Below the pieces are notes generated by a model. It was not told the origin of the DNA and searched no databases. It saw only the letters and a list, made by a program, of their open reading frames with translations. A stretch of DNA of 28,280 nt from contig JAPDRN010000230.1 in assembly GCA_030247855.1 (NCBI GenBank), forward strand, positions 1 to 28,280, given 5' to 3'. Shown here one piece after another: positions 1 through 7,642 of the stretch; position 1 is the stretch's first letter, and each line of letters starts with the position of its first letter. Position numbers and translations under genes: made by a program. Source of the stretch: Knufia peltigerae. Its lineage: Eukaryota > Ascomycota > Eurotiomycetes > Chaetothyriales > Trichomeriaceae.

Positions 1-19
1 CATGCGTTGCCGGCAGCGG

Positions 20-1024
20 TCAGTTGGTCCACTGCGGCATCGGCATCGCATCGACCGGGATCGGTGAGTTCGCATCGTCGCGGCCACGCTCGCGCTTGCC
101 GCGCAGGTCGTTCTCGATCTGGTAGTTGCGGCGCTGCATCCACGCATCGCGGACCAAGGCGTATTCGTCCACCGCGGTATCGCGCAGGTCGTCGATCGCC
201 AGCAGCTGCGCACGGGTATCGACCAGCTGCAGGCCCTGCAGGCCGATGCGGTACTTGTCGCTTTCGATACGGCGGATCGGCGACAGCGGGATGTCACCGG
301 CCAGGCCGAACACATCACGCACGGTGCGCGGGCCGAAGAACGGCAGCTCCACGTAACGCGAACGACGCCAGCCCCAGGCACCCAGGGTCTGCCCGAAGTC
401 CTCGTTGCGACGCGGCACCATCGCCTTGCTGGCCGGGTCGAACAGGCCACCAATGCCCAGCGTGCTGTTCATCAGGAACCGGCCCAGGGTGTCCCAGGCA
501 TCGCCCGGGCGGCCTTGCAACAGCTGGTTGGTGATGGTCAGCGGCGCACGCAGGTTGCTGAAGAAGTTGCTCACGCCGGTACGCGCAAAGCGCGGCACCA
601 CGTGGGTATAGGCGGTCGCCAACGGGCGGGCGATACCGCGGTCGACGGCGTTGTTGAACCCGTGCACCTTGCGGTTGAACGGTTCCCATGGGTCGTACGC
701 GGTGGTGTTGGTGGTGCTGCCATTGGCACCGTACAACGCGTCGAAGTCGTCATCGCCGCCCGGAGCGGTGGCGGCGGCGGCATCATTGCCGGTTGCACCC
801 TGCGAAGCGGTAGCCGGTGCCGGAGAGGCCGCAGCAGGTACGGGGGCGTCGGCAACGGCGCTCGCAGCAGGCGCATCCGCACCAACAGCGTTATCGACGG
901 AGGAGGTGCTCGTCGCCGGCACCACGGTGTCGGCCACCGGCGCGTCGCTGCGTGCCGGCTTGCCGGCACAGGCGCTGAGCGCGGCGGCCAGGAGGATCAG
1001 AGGGAAAACGCGCACGACGTTCAT
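20..1024 (-). CDS. mlaA: MlaA/VacJ-family outer-membrane phospholipid lipoprotein
   Basis: MlaA sits in the inner leaflet of the outer membrane and removes mislocalised phospholipids from the outer leaflet, passing them to periplasmic MlaC. The 334-residue product starts with a lipoprotein signal peptide ending in the lipobox LSAC (Cys19). A low-complexity Ala/Pro/Thr/Asp-rich segment follows (about residues 20-108). The MlaA domain then opens with YDPWEPFNR at residue 110 and includes LRAPLTITNQLLQG and the GIGGLFDPA segment, all typical of the family. The protein is longer than E. coli MlaA (about 250 residues) because of the N-terminal linker. The gene starts one base after the mlaB stop, so it is the last gene of the mla operon, whereas in E. 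coli mlaA stands alone. Function is inferred from family and context. Confidence 0.93.
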   Translation of the reverse strand: MNVVRVFPLILLAAALSACAGKPARSDAPVADTVVPATSTSSVDNAVGADAPAASAVADAPVPAAASPAPATASQGATGNDAAAATAPGGDDDFDALYGANGSTTNTTAYDPWEPFNRKVHGFNNAVDRGIARPLATAYTHVVPRFARTGVSNFFSNLRAPLTITNQLLQGRPGDAWDTLGRFLMNSTLGIGGLFDPASKAMVPRRNEDFGQTLGAWGWRRSRYVELPFFGPRTVRDVFGLAGDIPLSPIRRIESDKYRIGLQGLQLVDTRAQLLAIDDLRDTAVDEYALVRDAWMQRRNYQIENDLRGKRERGRDDANSPIPVDAMPMPQWTN

Positions 1025-1025
1025 G

Positions 1026-1337
1026 TCAGCTCGCAGCAGAAGTAGCGTTGAAGTCCAGGACGGGCGACAGCCGGTAGGCCGCGCTCAGCTCGTTGTAGCC
1101 GGCGGGGGCGCCGGAGATTGTCAGCGGATGGCCGCCCTGGCGCGCGCGTGCGGCCAACTCGGCCAACAACGCCAGGCCGGCGCTGTCCACGCGCTCGACC
1201 TCCGCCAGTTCCAGCCGCGACAGCTGCGCAGGCAAGGCCTGCAGTTGCGGCCACAGCGCGATCACCGCTGCACGGTCGAGCACCCCGCGCAGGCGCAGGG
1301 TGTCACCTTCCAGCAGCGCCAGCGCCTTATTTGCCAT
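1026..1337 (-). CDS. mlaB: MlaB, STAS-domain subunit of the Mla ABC transporter
   Basis: MlaB is the small cytoplasmic STAS protein that binds and stabilises the MlaF ATPase in the MlaFEDB inner-membrane complex. The start giving MANKALALLEGD is chosen, for a 103-residue protein close to the usual length. The open frame extends further upstream, but that part only overlaps the mlaC coding end. The core LELAEVERVDSAGLALLAEL (about residues 52-71) is the STAS signature: a beta strand, then Asp-Ser-Ala-Gly, then a helix. It overlaps the end of mlaC by 11 bp and ends one base before mlaA, which supports translational coupling. Confidence 0.88.
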   Translation of the reverse strand: MANKALALLEGDTLRLRGVLDRAAVIALWPQLQALPAQLSRLELAEVERVDSAGLALLAELAARARQGGHPLTISGAPAGYNELSAAYRLSPVLDFNATSAAS

Positions 1338-1989
1338 TGCCGGCCGGCCCAGCCTGCATGCTGCCGCTGCGCAGTTCGGTGGCCACCTGCTTGATGCCCT
1401 TCTGTCGCAGCGGGGCATCGAACTGGTTGCGGAAGGTCTGCACATAGGAGATGCCTTCGATGTTCACGTCGAAGATCTTCCACTGGCCGCCTTCGTTGCG
1501 CATCCAGTACTCCACCGGCGTCGGCTCGCTGCCGGCACGCACCAGCTCGGTGCTCACGCGCACGCCGCGGTTGCCCGGCAGCGGGCTTTCGCCCTTCAGG
1601 CGGAAGCTCGGCTTGCCCTGGATGTTGAGCAGGGTCGAGCCATAGCGCTGCATCAGGTTGTCGGCCATCGCATTGGCGAACAGCTTGATGTCCGCATCGG
1701 CGGCACCACGGGCGTGCGTGCCCAATACCAGGCGTGCTGCATAGTCGCGGTCGAAGGTGCGGTTGAGCTCACTGTCGATATAGCTGCGCAGGCTGGCCGG
1801 GTTGCCGCTGAACTCGGCTCGGCGCTGCTGCAGGGTCGTGAGGATGCGCGTGCTGGCGTCGATCACCACCTTGCCGGCCTGGCCCTGGGGGGCGGCGGCA
1901 GCGGCGGGGGCGGCCTGCGCCTGGGCCAGGAACGGGGTGGCCAGCAGCAGCGACGAGGCGAGCAGGGCCGGGATCAGTTTCATCTTCAT
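1327..1989 (-). CDS. mlaC: MlaC periplasmic phospholipid-binding shuttle
   Basis: MlaC (Ttg2D / toluene-tolerance family) carries phospholipid across the periplasm between MlaA and the MlaFEDB complex. The 220-residue product has a cleavable signal peptide (about residues 1-25, probable cut after AQA). The mature domain includes LRSYIDSELNRTFDRDYAARLVLG and the C-terminal strands WKIFDVNIEGISYVQTFRNQF, the recognisable end of this family, where the protein must lie in a groove around one lipid. Its start overlaps the mlaD stop by 4 bp and its end overlaps mlaB. Length is normal for the family. Confidence 0.93.
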   Translation of the reverse strand: MKMKLIPALLASSLLLATPFLAQAQAAPAAAAAPQGQAGKVVIDASTRILTTLQQRRAEFSGNPASLRSYIDSELNRTFDRDYAARLVLGTHARGAADADIKLFANAMADNLMQRYGSTLLNIQGKPSFRLKGESPLPGNRGVRVSTELVRAGSEPTPVEYWMRNEGGQWKIFDVNIEGISYVQTFRNQFDAPLRQKGIKQVATELRSGSMQAGPAGNGK

Positions 1990-2510
1990 GGTTGCGGTTC
2001 CGTTGCAGGCGCCTGCGCGCCATCGTTGGGCTTCGGAGCAGCGCCGCCACCGGCGCCGCCACTGAACATGTATTTGCCGACCAGCTGGATCAGGTCCACG
2101 GCCGGCTGGGTGAAGACGATCTCTTCGCCGGGCTTGAGCACGTCCGGATCGCCGCCGGGCTGCAGACCGATATAGCTCTCGCCGAGCAAACCACTGGTGA
2201 AGATGCCCGCCGAGGTATCGGCCGGCAGATCCTTGACCTTGCTGTCCATGCGCAGGGTCACGATCGATTCGAACTTCACCGGGTCCAGGTCGATCGCCGC
2301 GACCTGGCCGACGGTGACACCACCGATCTTCACCGGCGCCTGCTTGCGCAGCTGGCCAACCTGGGAGAAGCGTGCCTTGAGTTCATAGCCTTCGCCACCC
2401 CAGCTCCAGCGCTGGTTGGTCGAGGCCACGGCCAGCACCATCAGCGAGGCCAGGGCCAGCAGCAGGAAAGCGCCGACGGAGAATTCGAGTCTGGGACCGC
2501 GGATGGCCAT
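1986..2510 (-). CDS. mlaD: MlaD, MCE-domain membrane-anchored subunit
   Basis: MlaD forms a hexameric ring of MCE domains on the periplasmic face of the MlaE permease and passes lipid between MlaC and the membrane. The 174-residue product has one N-terminal transmembrane helix (about residues 9-29). An MCE domain follows (about 40-118) with VGQLRKQAPVKIGGVTVGQV and the loop FTSGLLGESYIGLQPG, both typical of MlaD. The C-terminal tail is Gly/Ala/Pro rich. An AGG lies about 10 bases upstream of the chosen ATG. The 58-bp gap after mlaE is the largest in the operon and shows no clear signal. Confidence 0.93.
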   Translation of the reverse strand: MAIRGPRLEFSVGAFLLLALASLMVLAVASTNQRWSWGGEGYELKARFSQVGQLRKQAPVKIGGVTVGQVAAIDLDPVKFESIVTLRMDSKVKDLPADTSAGIFTSGLLGESYIGLQPGGDPDVLKPGEEIVFTQPAVDLIQLVGKYMFSGGAGGGAAPKPNDGAQAPATEPQP

Positions 2511-2568
2511 GTGGATTACCTGATCAGTCGTGGTGGCCGCACGCCGATGCGCGCCGCCGATGGAGGGG

Positions 2569-3318
2569 TTAGGTGAACAACATTGCCGACAGCACGAAGT
2601 TGAACATCAGCACCAGCAGCGAGGCGTTGACCACCGCACGGGTGGTGGCGACGGACGTGCCTTCGATGGTCGGTTCGGCGTGGAACCCGACATAGGCGGC
2701 AACCAGTGCGGCGGTGCCACCGAAGATTGCCGATTTCAGCATCGCCACGCCGAAGTCGTCCCAGAAGTCCACGCTGCCACGCAGTGCCGACCAGAACACG
2801 CCGTTGTCCAGGCCCAGCACGTGCACGGCTTCGAAATAGCTGGCGCTGATCGCCAGCGAACAGAAGATGCCGGTCAGCAGCGGCACGGTCAGTACCGCCG
2901 CCCAGAAGCGCGGCGCCACGGCCTTGGCCACCGGGTCGATGGCCATCAGTTCCAGCGCCTTGATCTGGTCGGTGGCGCGCATCAGGCCCAGTTCGGCGGC
3001 GATCGAGCTGCCGGCGCGGCCGATGAACAGCAGCGCGGTCAGCACCGGTGCCAGTTCGCGGTACAGCGACAGGCCGAGCAGGGTCGACAGCGCGTCGGCC
3101 GCACCGAAGGTGGTCAGCGTGCGGTAGCCCTGCAGGGTCAGCACCAGGCCGACGAAGGCACCACCGACGGCGATGATCGGCAGCGAGCGCGCACCGATCT
3201 TGTAGATCTCGCGGGTCAGCTCGGCCAGGAAATCACGGGTCGGCAGCGAGCCGCGCAGCACGGTCAGCGAGAACAGACCGGCACGACCCAGCGAGCGGGT
3301 GGCTTGCACGAACGGCAT
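2569..3318 (-). CDS. mlaE: MlaE phospholipid ABC permease
   Basis: MlaE is the integral-membrane permease of the Mla transporter (permease family typified by MlaE/Ttg2B/TRIC). The 249-residue product has several strongly hydrophobic helices, the first long one around SLPIIAVGGAFVGLVLTLQG (about residue 46). The segment LYRELAPVLTALLFIGRAGSSIAAELGLMRATDQIKALELM contains the conserved Glu-Leu and Gly-Arg-Ala-Gly-Ser motifs that define the family and include the coupling helix contacting MlaF. Its ATG shares one base with the mlaF stop (TGATG), so translation is probably coupled. Confidence 0.95.
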   Translation of the reverse strand: MPFVQATRSLGRAGLFSLTVLRGSLPTRDFLAELTREIYKIGARSLPIIAVGGAFVGLVLTLQGYRTLTTFGAADALSTLLGLSLYRELAPVLTALLFIGRAGSSIAAELGLMRATDQIKALELMAIDPVAKAVAPRFWAAVLTVPLLTGIFCSLAISASYFEAVHVLGLDNGVFWSALRGSVDFWDDFGVAMLKSAIFGGTAALVAAYVGFHAEPTIEGTSVATTRAVVNASLLVLMFNFVLSAMLFT

Positions 3319-4106
3319 CAGGCAACCCTCGCGCGCGGTGCGGCATCAAACGGGATGGGACCGTCGGGCTGGCCGTGCAGGAACTGCCGCAGTAGCGGGT
3401 CCTGGCTGGACTGCAGCGCTTCGGGCGTGCCCTGGAACACGATGCCACCGTTGGCGATCGCGATCACCTGGTCGCAGATCGGCAGGGTCTCGTGCACGTG
3501 GTGGCTGACGATGATGCTGGTCAGTCCCAGGCTGTGGTTGAGGCGCTGGATCAGGCTCATGATCACACCCGAGGCGATCGGGTCCAGCCCGGTCAGCGGC
3601 TCGTCGTAGATCATCAGCGGCGGGTCCAGGGCCAATGCGCGGGCCAATGCCACGCGACGGGCCATGCCACCGGACAGTTCACGTGGCCAGGCATCGGCGG
3701 CGGCCAGCAGGCCGACCGAATGCAGCTTCATCTGCACCAACCGGCGCAGCACCGGTGCCGGCAGGCGGGTGTGGGTACGCAACGGCAGGGCGACGTTTTC
3801 GGCCACGGTCAGGTCGGTCAGCAGACCATTGCCCTGCAGCAGTACGCCAACGCTCTTGCGCATCTCCAGCAGTTCGGCGGTGCGCTGCGGGATCGGCTTG
3901 CCGAACAGGGTGACGTCACCCGTGACCGGACGCAGTTCGCCGGTCAGCGCCGCCAGCAGGGTCGACTTGCCACTGCCGGACGGACCCAGCACGGCAGTGA
4001 TGCTGCCTTTGGGCACCTGCAGCGAAACGTCGCGCAGGATCGTGCGCCCGCTCCGGTCGATGCGGACGTTGGACAACTGCACCAGACTGGAAGTGGAAGC
4101 CGACAT
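3318..4106 (-). CDS. mlaF: MlaF ATPase of the Mla phospholipid transporter
   Basis: MlaF is the cytoplasmic ATPase that powers lipid movement through MlaE. Visible motifs are Walker A GPSGSGKST (residues 41-49), Q-loop Gln91, the signature LSGGM (144-148), Walker B LMIYDEP (164-170) followed by LTGLDP, and the H-loop in VSHH (His202). The open frame runs 62 codons further upstream, but the ATG giving MSASTSSLVQLSN is chosen: it yields a normal 262-residue protein, has AAGGGT just upstream, and the extra residues do not look like an ABC protein. It is the first gene of mlaFEDCBA, transcribed divergently from recC. Confidence 0.94.
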   Translation of the reverse strand: MSASTSSLVQLSNVRIDRSGRTILRDVSLQVPKGSITAVLGPSGSGKSTLLAALTGELRPVTGDVTLFGKPIPQRTAELLEMRKSVGVLLQGNGLLTDLTVAENVALPLRTHTRLPAPVLRRLVQMKLHSVGLLAAADAWPRELSGGMARRVALARALALDPPLMIYDEPLTGLDPIASGVIMSLIQRLNHSLGLTSIIVSHHVHETLPICDQVIAIANGGIVFQGTPEALQSSQDPLLRQFLHGQPDGPIPFDAAPRARVA

Positions 4107-4300
4107 GGGCACCCTTAACGTTTTTTCGACATTGAAGCATCGGGTCAGACTGCTGAACATAAGCAGACTGGACGGTCCAGTATTGTTGCACGGTCGGACC
4201 GCCGCCAGACCGGGACAATTCCTGAAACGGCCGGAACAATCCGTCGCGATCACCGTGCCCCGGCATTGAATACGGCCGGGTGTGCTGCACACTGTGCACG
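4107..4300. promoter_or_regulatory. Divergent mlaF/recC intergenic region with palindromes
   Basis: This 194-bp spacer must hold the promoters of both the mla operon (leftward) and recCBD (rightward). I could not settle on convincing -35/-10 pairs. Visible structure: an inverted repeat CTGCT-N7-AGCAG at 4150-4166, a perfect 15-bp palindrome ACTGGACGGTCCAGT at 4167-4181, and two overlapping palindromes next to the recC start, GTGTGCTGCACAC (4280-4292) and GCACACTGTGC (4287-4297). No regulator could be assigned. Confidence 0.5.
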
Positions 4301-7300
4301 ATGAGTGACCCGGGCAGCGATTTCCGCCTCTACCATTCCAATTCGCTGGACGTGCTGGCTGCCCTGCTGGCGCGCAACGTGCGTGTGCCGGTGCCGGGAC
4401 AGCCGCTGCTGGCGCCCGAGGTGGTGCTGATCCCGCAGGTAGCGATGCGGCGCTGGCTGCAGGCGACCCTGGCTGCGGAGTATGGCGTGGCCGCCAACCT
4501 GGAATTCCTCACCCCCGGTGAGTTCGTTGCCCGTGCATTGAACGCCAATGTCGAGGGCGAAGCCGACGACCTGGACGCGGCCGCCCTGCATTGGCGCCTG
4601 TACCAGGCCCTGCGCGACCCGCACCTGTTGGCGCAGCCCCCCATGCGTGCGCTGCAGTCCTATCTTGCCGGTGGCGACGCGCTGAAACCCTGGGCCCTGG
4701 CCGGCGAACTGGCCTCGGTGTTCGAGAAGTACCAGGCCTGGCGCCGCGACTGGCTGCTGCGCTGGGAAGCCGGCGCCGACGCCGCCGATCCGCAGGCCAT
4801 CCTGTGGCGCAGCATCGCCGCAGGCCATGGTTACCGCGCGCGCCGCATCCAGGCCTATCTGGACCGCTTCGAGGGCGCCGGCCAGCCGCTGCCGAAGGGC
4901 CTGCCGCCGCGGATGTCGGCGTTTGCCACGCTCAACATCTCGCCCGACGTACTGCGGGTGATGGCCACCCAGTCGCGGGTGGGCGAACTGCATTTCTATC
5001 TGCCCACCCCGGTGCAGTCCTACTGGGGCGACCTGCAGACCCTGGCAGAGCGCCTGCGCAGCGGCGCGCCGGACCCGTTCGGCGAGGCCGCCGGCGAGAA
5101 CCGCCTGTTGGAAGCGTGGGGTGCGGCCGGCCGCGATTTCATGGCGGTGCTGGGCAGCTATGAAGTGGTGCATCCGGCCGGCGAGATCGCGGCCTACTCC
5201 GACCCCGAGGAAGATACGCGCCCGACCATGGACCAGGGCGGGCTGTCCGACAGCCTGCTGCATCGCCTGCAGCGCGACCTGTTCCACCGTCGTGCATTGC
5301 CTTCCGGGGAATTGCGCGATGGCCTGCGCAGCGACGACCCGAGCCTGCAGGTGCACGCCTGCCACACCCGCCTGCGCGAGCTGCAGGTGCTGCACGACCA
5401 GCTGCGCAGCCTGCTGCAGGACCCGCGCTTCGACCCGCCGTTGCAGGCGCGCGAGATCGCCGTGCTGGCGCCGGACATCGATCCGTATGTGCCCTACCTG
5501 GAAGCGGTGTTCGGCGGACGGGGGGGCGAGGACGAACACATTCCCTATGCGCTGGCCGACAGCAGTCCGTTGGCCGGCGAGCCGCTGGCCGACGTGTTCG
5601 TGCACCTGCTTGGCCTGCCGATTTCGCGCTTCGGCCTGAACGAGGTGCTGGATCTGCTGGCCAGTGCACCACTGGCCGAGGCCGCCGGTCTGGAAGCGGT
5701 GGACTTCGACCGACTGCATGGCTGGCTGCAGCAGGCGGGCGCCCGCTGGGGCCTGGATGCCCAGCATCGCGACCAGCTGCAGGCCCCCAGCGATGACGCC
5801 TATACCTGGCAGTTCGCGCTGGATCGCCTGCTGCTGGGCCACGCCACCGGCAGTGAGGTGGACCTGGCCGGGGTGGCGCCGTGGATCGAACTGGAAGGCG
5901 GGGCGCTGGATGCGCTGGACCGGCTGCTGCGCCTGCTGCGCGTGCTGGCCGTCTACCAGCGCCGGCTCGGCGAGCTGTTGACCCCGGCACAGTGGCGGCA
6001 GCGCCTGCTGTCGCTGCTCGATGCCCTGCTGCCGACACCGCCCAGCTCGCCCAACAGTCAGCGCGCGCTGGAGCGCCTGCGCAAGCTGCTCAACCAGTTC
6101 GCCGAGGATGCGTACAAGGCCGGGTTCGCCGACGGCGTGCCGCCGGAGGTGGTGCGTGCGCACTTCGCCGGTGCACTGGCCGAGGCCGATACGCGCGCGC
6201 CGCTGTTGACCGGTGGTATCAGCTTCGGCCGCATGGTGCCGATGCGCCTGCTGCCGTTCCGGGTGATCTGCGTGCTCGGCCTCAACGATGGTGATTTCCC
6301 GCGTCGTGACCCGGCCGCCGGCCTCAACCAGCTCACCGCCGAACTGGATACGCCGCGCCGCCGTCCCGGCGACCGCTCCACCCGCGAAGACGATCGCTTC
6401 CTGTTCCTGCAGCTGTTTGCTGCCGCCCAGGACGTGTTCTACCTCAGCTATCTCGGCGCGGACCCGCGCGATGGCAGCGTGCGCGAACCCTCGGTGCTGG
6501 TCAGCGAACTGATCGACGCTGCCGCGGCCTATCACCTCGATCCGTCGACCGCCACGCGCGATTTCACCGTGCGCCACGCGCTGCAGCCGTTCTCGCCGGC
6601 CGCCTTCGGTGATGGCGACCCGCGCCGCTTCAGCTATCGCCGGCAGTGGCATCCGGCTGCCGGGCGACTGGGCGGCCAGCGCGGCGGCCTGCTGCCGTGG
6701 TTCGACGCCGCACTGCCGCCACCGGTGGATGACGCGGTGGAAGAAGAGGTCTCGCTGGAGAGCCTGCGTCGTTTCCTGTGCGATCCGGCCGGCCAGTTCC
6801 TCGCACAGTCGCTGGGACTGCGCCTGGCCGACGACGTCGAGGACGTCGACGACCTGGAGCCGCTGGTGCTGTCCTCGCGTGGGCCGGAGAAGCGCAGTGT
6901 GCAGCTGGCCGTGGTGCAGGCCACCCTGGCCGGAGACAGCGAGCCGCTGTACCCGCGGCTGCGCGCACGCGGGCTGCTGCCGTCGGGCATCCTCGGCGAG
7001 CGCCAGTTCGAAGTGGAACAGCTGAAGACCCGCCCGTACGCCACGGCCATGCTCGGCTGGTTGCAGGGCACGCCGCTGGAAAGTCGCCGCTATGAAGTGG
7101 AGATCGACGGTGTGCGCCTGCATGGGCGGGTGGGCGATCGCCATCCCGAGGGCCTGGTGCGCCTGCGCGCTGGCGCCCTCAACGGCAACGCGGTGATCCG
7201 CCAAGGGCTGGACTGGCTGTTGGCCAACGCCGCCGGCGATGCTTTGCCGCTGGTGCAGTTCCACGATAGCGGAGATGCCGGCCCCGGTCCGCATGTCTTG

Positions 7301-7642
7301 CCTGTGCTGACCGTACCTGCAGCCCGCGCGGCATTGCGCGCGCTGCTGCAGCTGCGCCAGCGCGGCCTGCGCGAGCCGCTACGGTTCGCGCCCTACACCG
7401 GCTGGGTGCTGTTCAACGCGCCGGTGGAAAAGCAGCGCAGCGAAGGCTGGAAACAGTGGCATGGCAGCGATCGCAGCTGGGGTGAAGCCAACAGTGATGC
7501 CTGGCAGCTGCTGCTGCGTGGCGCCGATCCATTTGCCGACGACGCCAGCTACGCCGATCTGCTGCGCAACAGCCAGGTGGTCTTCAGCGCCGTGCGCGAA
7601 GGGCGCAGCTTCGGCAATGATCCACAGGCAGGCCACGCATGA
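4301..7642 (+). CDS. recC: RecC subunit of exonuclease V
   Basis: RecC is the non-catalytic scaffold of RecBCD, the helicase-nuclease that processes double-strand breaks. It splits the duplex and scans for Chi. The 1113-residue product has the N-terminal FRLYHSNSLDVLAALLA, and LIPQVAMRRWLQ just after it, characteristic of RecC. Further on are LGLPISRFGLNEVLDLLAS and FRVICVLGLNDGDFPRRDP, conserved in the degenerate helicase and nuclease folds. The chosen ATG gives MSDPGSDFRLYHSN; a GTG 21 bases upstream is in frame but adds an unlikely Cys-rich stretch. The gene overlaps recB by 4 bp. Length matches the family. Confidence 0.95.
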   Translation: MSDPGSDFRLYHSNSLDVLAALLARNVRVPVPGQPLLAPEVVLIPQVAMRRWLQATLAAEYGVAANLEFLTPGEFVARALNANVEGEADDLDAAALHWRLYQALRDPHLLAQPPMRALQSYLAGGDALKPWALAGELASVFEKYQAWRRDWLLRWEAGADAADPQAILWRSIAAGHGYRARRIQAYLDRFEGAGQPLPKGLPPRMSAFATLNISPDVLRVMATQSRVGELHFYLPTPVQSYWGDLQTLAERLRSGAPDPFGEAAGENRLLEAWGAAGRDFMAVLGSYEVVHPAGEIAAYSDPEEDTRPTMDQGGLSDSLLHRLQRDLFHRRALPSGELRDGLRSDDPSLQVHACHTRLRELQVLHDQLRSLLQDPRFDPPLQAREIAVLAPDIDPYVPYLEAVFGGRGGEDEHIPYALADSSPLAGEPLADVFVHLLGLPISRFGLNEVLDLLASAPLAEAAGLEAVDFDRLHGWLQQAGARWGLDAQHRDQLQAPSDDAYTWQFALDRLLLGHATGSEVDLAGVAPWIELEGGALDALDRLLRLLRVLAVYQRRLGELLTPAQWRQRLLSLLDALLPTPPSSPNSQRALERLRKLLNQFAEDAYKAGFADGVPPEVVRAHFAGALAEADTRAPLLTGGISFGRMVPMRLLPFRVICVLGLNDGDFPRRDPAAGLNQLTAELDTPRRRPGDRSTREDDRFLFLQLFAAAQDVFYLSYLGADPRDGSVREPSVLVSELIDAAAAYHLDPSTATRDFTVRHALQPFSPAAFGDGDPRRFSYRRQWHPAAGRLGGQRGGLLPWFDAALPPPVDDAVEEEVSLESLRRFLCDPAGQFLAQSLGLRLADDVEDVDDLEPLVLSSRGPEKRSVQLAVVQATLAGDSEPLYPRLRARGLLPSGILGERQFEVEQLKTRPYATAMLGWLQGTPLESRRYEVEIDGVRLHGRVGDRHPEGLVRLRAGALNGNAVIRQGLDWLLANAAGDALPLVQFHDSGDAGPGPHVLPVLTVPAARAALRALLQLRQRGLREPLRFAPYTGWVLFNAPVEKQRSEGWKQWHGSDRSWGEANSDAWQLLLRGADPFADDASYADLLRNSQVVFSAVREGRSFGNDPQAGHA

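Noticed and set aside
4250..7294. Open frame of about 1000 codons on the minus strand opposite recC
   Set aside because: It is antisense to a clearly conserved gene, and its product is rich in Gln, His, Arg, Ala and Gly, as expected when GC-rich coding DNA is read backwards. No domain is recognisable.
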